Below are positions 58,460 to 64,000 of a stretch of 64,000 bases of DNA, in pieces (the first letter of the stretch is position 1; each line of letters begins with the position of its first letter). The notes under the pieces are model-generated. The model was not told the origin of the DNA. It ran no database searches and saw nothing but the letters and a program-made list of their open reading frames with translations. The DNA is from Flemingiibacterium sp045578725 (GTDB lineage Bacteria; Bacillota; Clostridia; Oscillospirales; CAG-272). The stretch lies in contig JAZNKS010000052.1 of assembly GCA_045578725.1 (NCBI GenBank), forward strand, positions 1 to 64,000. Direction: 5' to 3'. The position numbers and the translations under genes were made by a program.

Positions 58460-59743
58460 TCACAAGATTTTTAATTCCGGGAGCTTTATATGTCCCCACA
58501 TATTGTTATTCCAATTTACTTCAAGCTGGTTTTTATTTTGAATTTCAAAAGAAAATGTAGGCCAAATGGCATCAAGATCTTCGTATCCCCCCAGGTTGTT
58601 GACTTCATAGAGAACGAGCAATGCCAGATATTTTCCCGGAACCAGACCAAGTGGATCCAAACTCAAGCGAAAGAAATTGTTTCCAATATGCAGAGAAGAA
58701 AAATTTTGCAGAATGCTTGCTCCTACAGAGATTTCATCCGGTGTGCGGATTTCCAGCCGTACGGATACATTACGAATATCAGCAGATGAACTCACTGTAA
58801 GTTCAAATGGTATTTCTTCATTCATATCATATAGCGGCTGCTCTTTGCTGCAAAGCCGGAGGTGGGTCATTTTTGCTTTTACATTCGCAGGAAGATGCGG
58901 CATTCGCTTCTCCCTCAGATCGTAATCAACTGCCATTGTCAAGGCTGCGGATTTGACATAATACTGTATCCCTTCCTCCACATCCCCCTCGAACACAACC
59001 TTACCCTTGTCCAGCACGACACAGCGGTCGCAGAGCTGGCGGATGGTGTTCATGTTGTGGCTGACGTAGAGGACGGTGCGGCCTTCCTTCTTGGCGGCAT
59101 CGCGCATCTTGTCCAGACACTTTTTCTGGAAGGCCATGTCGCCGACGGCGAGAACCTCGTCCATAATCATAATCTCGGAATCCAGATGCGCGGCCACGGA
59201 AAAGGCCAGCTTCACATACATTCCGCTGGAATAGCGCTTGACCGGGGTATCGATGAATTCCCGCACCTCGGAGAATTCAATGATGTCCTCCATTTTCGCG
59301 TCGATCTCCGCTTTGGTCATGCCGAGGATCGCGCCGTTCAGATAGACATTCTCACGGCCGGTCATGTGCGGATTGAAGCCGGTGCCGACCTCCAGCATCG
59401 ACGAAATGCGGCCGTAGATGTCAATCTCGCCGGCCGTCGGTGCGGTAACGCGGGAAAGCAGCTTCAGCATGGTGGATTTGCCGGCACCGTTTCCGCCGAT
59501 AATGCCCAGCGCTTCGCCCTTGTAGACGGTGAGGTCAATACCGTTTAGCGCCATAAAGGTCTTGCCGACAAGCCGTTTGTCGGTTCCGATGACGGTATTG
59601 GGGTCTTCTTTGCCGCGGATTCTGGCCCACAGGCTCTGCAGATCGGCTGTGAGCGTGCCGCCGCCGATCTGGCCGAGCTTATACATTTTTTTGATGCCGG
59701 AGAGCTGAATGGCAACCTCACGGTTATTCGGTTCGTTGTTCAT
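58460..59743 (-). CDS. ABC transporter ATP-binding protein, Wzt/TagH type, 427 aa
   Basis: Exports polysaccharide with the adjacent permease. Walker A GGNGAGKST, signature YSSGMYVKLAFS and Walker B IMIMDEVLAVGD in the first 260 residues; the last 170 residues form a beta-sandwich like the Wzt C-terminal carbohydrate-binding domain, which recognises the finished glycan. Start at 59743 with GAGGAGG upstream; the longer frame lies over the permease gene. The ATPase half is GC-rich and the C-terminal half AT-rich, with a change near 58,970, suggesting domain exchange. Confidence 0.93.
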   Translation of the reverse strand: MNNEPNNREVAIQLSGIKKMYKLGQIGGGTLTADLQSLWARIRGKEDPNTVIGTDKRLVGKTFMALNGIDLTVYKGEALGIIGGNGAGKSTMLKLLSRVTAPTAGEIDIYGRISSMLEVGTGFNPHMTGRENVYLNGAILGMTKAEIDAKMEDIIEFSEVREFIDTPVKRYSSGMYVKLAFSVAAHLDSEIMIMDEVLAVGDMAFQKKCLDKMRDAAKKEGRTVLYVSHNMNTIRQLCDRCVVLDKGKVVFEGDVEEGIQYYVKSAALTMAVDYDLREKRMPHLPANVKAKMTHLRLCSKEQPLYDMNEEIPFELTVSSSADIRNVSVRLEIRTPDEISVGASILQNFSSLHIGNNFFRLSLDPLGLVPGKYLALLVLYEVNNLGGYEDLDAIWPTFSFEIQNKNQLEVNWNNNMWGHIKLPELKIL

Positions 59744-59754
59744 TGACAGCCTCC

Positions 59755-60600
59755 TCAGACGGTATCCATAAAGGTTTTTTCCACGCGGTTGAAGATCATG
59801 ATGCCGACAAACATCACAAGAAGGGTGATGCCCCATGACAGCGCGTAGCTTGGCAGGGAAACGGTGCCCTGACCCAGCACGGCATAGCGGAAGAGCTCAA
59901 CCGGCGCGGTCACGGGATTGACCGCCAGCACGGTTTTCATGAAGCCGTCTGAAAGCTGGGACATCGGGTAAACGATCGGTGTCGCATACATCCAGAGCTG
60001 GATGCCGAAGGTGACAACGATCGAAAGGTCGCGGTATTTGGTGGTAAGGCTGGAGATGATGATGCCGCAGCCGAGCGAGAGCAGACCGAGATGGAGCAGC
60101 ACGACGGGAATCAGCAGCCATGCTGCCCAGTTAGGGGAAACGGCGCCGCGGATGAGATACCAGACCAGAAATCCGAGCACCAGAAGCATTTGAACGCCGA
60201 ACTGGATCACCGATTCCAGTACATTGGCGATGGGCATAGTGAGGCGGGGAAAATAGACCTTGCCGAATACATTGGAATTGGCGGTAAAGACGGATGCATT
60301 CTTGGTGAGTCCGGAGGAAAAATAGAGCCAGATCGCATTGCTGCACAGATAGAAGAGCATCTGCGGGATGCCCTCGGTGGAGATGCCTGCGATGCCGCCG
60401 AACACGAAGGCATAGACCATGCTGCTGATCAGCGGATTGAGGAAAATCCACGCCGGGCCGAGGATGGTCTGCTTGTAGGTGATGACGAACGAACGCTTGG
60501 TGAACAGCAGGATCAGGTCGCGGTACTGCCAGACCTCGCGCAGATTGAAATCAAAAAGGCGGCGGCGGGATGTGATGTGGGTGTGATGTTGGTTGGACAT
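59755..60600 (-). CDS. ABC-2-type polysaccharide export permease, Wzm type, 281 aa
   Basis: Six predicted membrane helices of the ABC-2 family, with the N-terminal RELIW/REVWQYRDLILLF interface helix typical of Wzm/TagG. Exports a lipid-linked polysaccharide with the Wzt-like ATPase 11 bp downstream. Length standard. Confidence 0.92.
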   Translation of the reverse strand: MSNQHHTHITSRRRLFDFNLREVWQYRDLILLFTKRSFVITYKQTILGPAWIFLNPLISSMVYAFVFGGIAGISTEGIPQMLFYLCSNAIWLYFSSGLTKNASVFTANSNVFGKVYFPRLTMPIANVLESVIQFGVQMLLVLGFLVWYLIRGAVSPNWAAWLLIPVVLLHLGLLSLGCGIIISSLTTKYRDLSIVVTFGIQLWMYATPIVYPMSQLSDGFMKTVLAVNPVTAPVELFRYAVLGQGTVSLPSYALSWGITLLVMFVGIMIFNRVEKTFMDTV

Positions 60601-60618
60601 GGTTACCTCAATAGGGCG

Positions 60619-61575
60619 TTATCTTTTCCAAATAATTCTGTACAATGATGGGGAGGCAAGGAAAGCGAAAGTTGCAACTTTGATTGTCCAAATATCCTTA
60701 CTGTTTCTTGAATAGATGTGCCAGAATTTGCATGCTTTTTTGCGTATTTCATACAGATGATAATTGATGTTATCATGATCGCGAATAAGGAAGTATTTTA
60801 CTCGAAGCATTTCAAAGTATCTAGATAAAACTGCAACTGCCTCTTCATGCAAATCAAGTTTCAGTAAATATTCAACCCGATCTTCTAAAGCTATAAACCA
60901 ATCTAATCTGCGAAGATTGTAAGGTTTGTTCATGATACTTCCAGATGTTTGACGGTAATAGTAGAACTGTTCGTTAATAGAAGATACACACTTGCTTGCT
61001 CCTAATAGGTGATGGGCAACAAATTCATCTTCATGAATTCTCCCTATAGGGAATCGTATGTTATTCCATAAATCTCGACTGAATACTTTATTTACAACTA
61101 CAATATATTGAATGTTTAGATACCCGCTTTTTTTAAAGTCACGAAGTATATTGATACCACTGGATACCGAACTTGTCAGCAGAGGATATAAATCCGATAT
61201 GGGATTGCCTGCTTCATTTACTCTCTCAAAATTACAGATAGAAATATCCGCATTGTTGTCTGTCAATGATTCCATCAACCGCTCATACATTTGTGGATGG
61301 ATGAAATCGTCACTATCAACAAATCCGATATAATCTCCTTGAGCAATATCCAGCCCTGCATTGCGAGCGCTGGATAATCCCCCGTTTTCTTTATGGATAA
61401 CGATGATACGTGAATCCTTCTCCGCATATTCATCACAAATGCTGGGGCAATTGTCAGGAGAACCGTCATCCACCAAAATCAGTTCAAAATCTGTGTAAGT
61501 TTGAGCCAGGATGCTGTCAATACATCTTGGTAAATAAGCCTCAACATTGTATATCGGTACGATGATACTTAACAT
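60619..61575 (-). CDS. GT2-family glycosyltransferase, 318 aa
   Basis: GT-A fold: SIIVPIYNVEAYLPRCIDS at the start, VDDGSPDNC and the catalytic metal motif DSDD (about residues 92-95) in YIGFVDSDDF. Transfers a sugar to the polysaccharide. AT-rich compared with most neighbours. Its start overlaps the stop of the DUF6625 gene by 7 bp. The specificity is unknown. Confidence 0.92.
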   Translation of the reverse strand: MLSIIVPIYNVEAYLPRCIDSILAQTYTDFELILVDDGSPDNCPSICDEYAEKDSRIIVIHKENGGLSSARNAGLDIAQGDYIGFVDSDDFIHPQMYERLMESLTDNNADISICNFERVNEAGNPISDLYPLLTSSVSSGINILRDFKKSGYLNIQYIVVVNKVFSRDLWNNIRFPIGRIHEDEFVAHHLLGASKCVSSINEQFYYYRQTSGSIMNKPYNLRRLDWFIALEDRVEYLLKLDLHEEAVAVLSRYFEMLRVKYFLIRDHDNINYHLYEIRKKACKFWHIYSRNSKDIWTIKVATFAFLASPSLYRIIWKR

Positions 61576-62567
61576 TTTTCTCTATCCTTTGATCTGATTG
61601 ACATGAATTTTCTCTGTAGTAGATTGACATAATAATTGGCCTGCTTCTTTTTGTCAGCAATCCAACATTCAAAAGAACGCTTTATCTCTGCAATCGGTTT
61701 GTGTGGATTATATCGTTCAAAATCCTCCTGCTGCACATCTCTGCTTTTTGGAAAAAGCCCCTTGTTTGTAATAAAGTAGGCACTGCATCCTGCTGATACA
61801 TCATTCAGTTTCATGTTTCTTTTTGAAAAATGGATATAGTTAAATTCATCATACCGGATTTGATTATCCTTCCAGTAGGCTCGGAATATTTTACCGTTTT
61901 CCCAAAAAAACACTTGCTTTTCATAATTGTTATTTTGAATCAGCTCCTGCGGCACATGAAAATACGAAAGAGTAAACTGAACTTTTCTATATGTAATATC
62001 AGCATAATCGCGAGAAAAATAGGTTGAAAAACCATGTCTATCAAAAATACTCTGCATTCCCGCAATCTCATCAAATGCGACAATATCGGATGTGGTAAAA
62101 GCATCTTTATAGGTCAGCCAGTTATCGAGACTATATCTTGAATTGTTTTCATCGGTATTTCGATAATAGGTCAAATGCCCAAGTTTATAAATCTTATCAT
62201 ACTTTTCACGCACCGAATCCGGCAAAAACGCACGAATATCGCCAAATATCATATCAAGATCGCAATATCCCCAAAAATCATATCCCACTAAATACTCGCT
62301 GAATGCCAATCCCCAAACCGGTTTATAATCACAAAGCTTATATGGCCGGTCAAGTACTATTGGAAAATCAAAAAGCCCTTGAAGACGGTCACGCATCTCA
62401 TGAAATGTACAATTGTGCACTCGGAAATTCGGCGGCAAATTTTCAACATTGCAGTCTGTAATGAGGAGAAAATCAATGGTAGGATTGCGCTCTATGGATT
62501 TGAGAAATACCGGAAAATGTTCGGGAAGTTTCCCGAAATAGCACGAGATGGTTAATAAGCTATGCAT
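61569..62567 (-). CDS. DUF6625-family glycosyltransferase-like protein, 332 aa
   Basis: Likely GT-A-type transferase of the DUF6625 group: an N-terminal TISCYFGKLPEHFPVFLKS and the DLDMIFGDIR segment (acidic DLD, near residues 102-104) fit a nucleotide-sugar site. The exact reaction is unknown. AT-rich, like the GT2 gene with which it overlaps; both may have been acquired together. Located between GT4 and GT2 in the cassette. Confidence 0.8.
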   Translation of the reverse strand: MHSLLTISCYFGKLPEHFPVFLKSIERNPTIDFLLITDCNVENLPPNFRVHNCTFHEMRDRLQGLFDFPIVLDRPYKLCDYKPVWGLAFSEYLVGYDFWGYCDLDMIFGDIRAFLPDSVREKYDKIYKLGHLTYYRNTDENNSRYSLDNWLTYKDAFTTSDIVAFDEIAGMQSIFDRHGFSTYFSRDYADITYRKVQFTLSYFHVPQELIQNNNYEKQVFFWENGKIFRAYWKDNQIRYDEFNYIHFSKRNMKLNDVSAGCSAYFITNKGLFPKSRDVQQEDFERYNPHKPIAEIKRSFECWIADKKKQANYYVNLLQRKFMSIRSKDREKC

Positions 62568-62587
62568 AAAACTCCTCTTTGGATAAA

Positions 62588-63751
62588 CTAAATCGAAATT
62601 ATCTTAAAAAACTTGTGATACTTCTCTTCATTCCCGCAAATGGGCTCCATCCCCGCATGGCTGCGCAGATGCTTGCACAGATCGGGATCCGCCATCAGAC
62701 GGCACAGACCGGCGTAAATCCCATCCGCGCTGTTTTCGACGATCCAGCCGGTCTCGCCGTGAGTCAGCTGTTCACGGATGCCGGAAACATCGGTGGCCAG
62801 CACCGGGCAGCCGAGGATTTTCGCTTCGACGGTGACGGTCGGGAAGCCTTCCCAGCCGGACGGAAGCACGAACAGATCGCAGTTCTTCATATATTTGTAC
62901 GGGTTGTCCGTGATGCCGTCGAGGCAAACGCAGTCTTCAAGGCCGAGATCGCGGATCTTTTTTTCGATGGCATCCTGCTCGGCACCAGTTCCGAGGATGT
63001 GCCAGACAAATGCGAAGCCGTCCGCCTTCAGCCGAGCGAGGACATCCAGAAAGCGCAGATACTGCTTCTGTTCGGTCATCCGTCCGACCGACAGCATGGT
63101 GAATCGGCTGTCCTCATAGAAAAACGGCTCATCGCCTTGCCGGAGGATGGCTTCCGTATCGTAGAAATTGTAAATAACGTGCGTTTTGCCGGCCAGATGC
63201 GGATAGCGGGCCACAAAACGGTTCCTCGCGGCCTCGGCAACGCAGATAATGGCATCCATTTTTTCATATTCCGGAATCTGCCGGTCGGTTTCCTCCGGGT
63301 GGGCCATGTTAGCCACATCAATGTGATACCATTGGATGTATTTATGGGCATGGATGTGCCGGAGCAGAAAGGTGGGCGGTTCGGTTTCCAGATAATTGAT
63401 CGCCGCATCGAAATGCCGGTCTGCGTAGCGCCTTGCAGCCAGCTTTTCGGCAAAGCGGCGGTAGCCGACAAGCTTACTGAAAGCCAGCTTTATGCATCCA
63501 AGCAGCTTTTGCCCGACAGAGGGGGCGGCCTTGATCTGTGACAGGGAGGCATAATACTTTTCGGTGTATTCGCGGCTGCAGATGGCGCCGAAGGTCACGC
63601 GGGGATCAAACTGCGGCTTCAGCAGGCCTTTTTCGTAGAGCTCGACGATCTCGACCTCATGCCCGCGCGAAACGAGATCATTGGCAAAGGAAACCAGCAC
63701 CTTTTCCGCTCCTCCGAAGATCAGCTGGGGGATATAGATGAGGAATGTCAT
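62588..63751 (-). CDS. GT4-family glycosyltransferase, 387 aa
   Basis: GT-B fold: N-terminal PQLIFGGAEKVLVSFANDLVSRGH in the acceptor lobe and C-terminal FVLPSGWEGFPTVTVEAKILGCPVLATD, which carries the EGFPxxxxEA donor-binding motif. Transfers a sugar from a nucleotide sugar. Start at 63751, overlapping the stop of the upstream LicD-like gene (ATGA); an in-frame ATG 8 codons upstream is inside that gene. GC-rich, unlike the next two genes. Confidence 0.93.
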   Translation of the reverse strand: MTFLIYIPQLIFGGAEKVLVSFANDLVSRGHEVEIVELYEKGLLKPQFDPRVTFGAICSREYTEKYYASLSQIKAAPSVGQKLLGCIKLAFSKLVGYRRFAEKLAARRYADRHFDAAINYLETEPPTFLLRHIHAHKYIQWYHIDVANMAHPEETDRQIPEYEKMDAIICVAEAARNRFVARYPHLAGKTHVIYNFYDTEAILRQGDEPFFYEDSRFTMLSVGRMTEQKQYLRFLDVLARLKADGFAFVWHILGTGAEQDAIEKKIRDLGLEDCVCLDGITDNPYKYMKNCDLFVLPSGWEGFPTVTVEAKILGCPVLATDVSGIREQLTHGETGWIVENSADGIYAGLCRLMADPDLCKHLRSHAGMEPICGNEEKYHKFFKIISI

Positions 63752-64000
63752 AGCCCGATGCGCTCCATTACCCAAGGCTCGATCTCATAGCCCTTGACAT
63801 CGTGCTTGGTGACACGCTTTTCTTCGGGATACGGTTCATGCCAATGGGGGCCGTAGCGATGTACAAGGTCGGCTTCCGGATTGCCGATTGTCATGAATTC
63901 GGTGTCTTCAAATGGGACCATGATGGGATTTTCATGCCAGACGCGCTTGGTGACATCGGTTTCGTATCCGGAAACTCCGGTGTAGGGATTGCGCGTAAGC
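63748..64000 (-). CDS. LicD-family transferase, C-terminal part (cut by window edge)
   Basis: The last 83 codons of a gene reading leftward from the right edge. The sequence (RYGPHWHEPYPEEKR preceded by VPFEDTEFMTIG) matches the C-terminal metal-binding and substrate region of LicD-type phosphocholine or related transferases, which decorate surface glycans. Its TGA overlaps the GT4 start by four bases, so it is the first readable gene of the cassette. The beginning is outside the window. Confidence 0.75.
   Translation of the reverse strand, partial: LTRNPYTGVSGYETDVTKRVWHENPIMVPFEDTEFMTIGNPEADLVHRYGPHWHEPYPEEKRVTKHDVKGYEIEPWVMERIGL

Noticed and set aside
1..64000. CRISPR arrays, tRNA or rRNA genes, transposases, phage genes
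   Set aside because: Looked for in all intergenic stretches; none seen.

Overview
The window looks like a chromosome segment of an anaerobic, glycan-degrading member of the Clostridia (Oscillospiraceae/Ruminococcaceae-like gut commensal). Pointers are Firmicutes-type promoters (many TTGACA-17-TATAAT boxes), strong AGGAGG ribosome sites, a SpoVB-type flippase, a CD3324-family protein, a preQ1-type riboswitch in front of queT, an NADP glutamate dehydrogenase and an unusual density of carbohydrate-active enzymes. There are no rRNA or tRNA genes, no CRISPR array, no complete insertion sequence and no phage block. The assignment is inference from gene content.

Layout. 1-10.2 kb: two tandem GH106-like hydrolases (the first cut by the window edge), two lipoprotein solute-binding proteins, a histidine phosphatase, a GH110-like beta-helix enzyme and a divergent AraC regulator. 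10.4-17 kb: gdhA, a SpoVB-like flippase, and a MoxR - DUF58 - DUF4129 operon. 17.1-24.4 kb: a CD3324 gene behind a structured leader, an M23-type protein with a lipoprotein, a low-molecular-weight tyrosine phosphatase, a Gfo/Idh/MocA oxidoreductase with an unknown partner, and a DMT transporter followed by a LacI regulator with a probable operator between them. 24.4-30.8 kb: an operon of two unrecognised proteins around a NUDIX hydrolase, a secreted SH3b protein and a ROK regulator.

30.9-36.6 kb: a carbohydrate-type series of HAD phosphatase, deoxyhypusine-synthase-like protein and HldE-like PfkB kinase, then an HTH-PfkB fusion and a class II aldolase, and an HD phosphohydrolase. 36.6-41.2 kb: another hydrolase, a structured intergenic segment with its own promoter, a Ro60/TROVE-like DUF2828 protein and a PPP-family phosphatase. 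41.3-50.2 kb: GH38, AraC, MATE, GH36/Sip1, SGNH esterase and alanine dehydrogenase. 50.2-57.4 kb: an HTH protein of unknown role, riboswitch-queT, a broken HAD gene, an MDR dehydrogenase with a structured leader, a 153-bp inverted-repeat element, an AT-rich XRE gene, and a GH127-like enzyme with an epimerase. 57.7-64 kb: a cell-surface glycan cassette (LicD, GT4, DUF6625, GT2, Wzm, Wzt, GT32) with mosaic base composition.

How it works together: solute-binding lipoproteins and many intracellular (signal-less) glycosidases with local AraC/LacI/ROK regulators suggest uptake and stepwise breakdown of plant or host glycans; aldolase, epimerase and kinases would feed the sugars into central metabolism; the right end builds and exports a surface polysaccharide. 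The two most interesting loci are the DUF2828/phosphatase locus with its candidate non-coding RNA (38.6-41.2 kb) and the kinase/DHS-like/HTH-kinase operon (30.9-35.9 kb).
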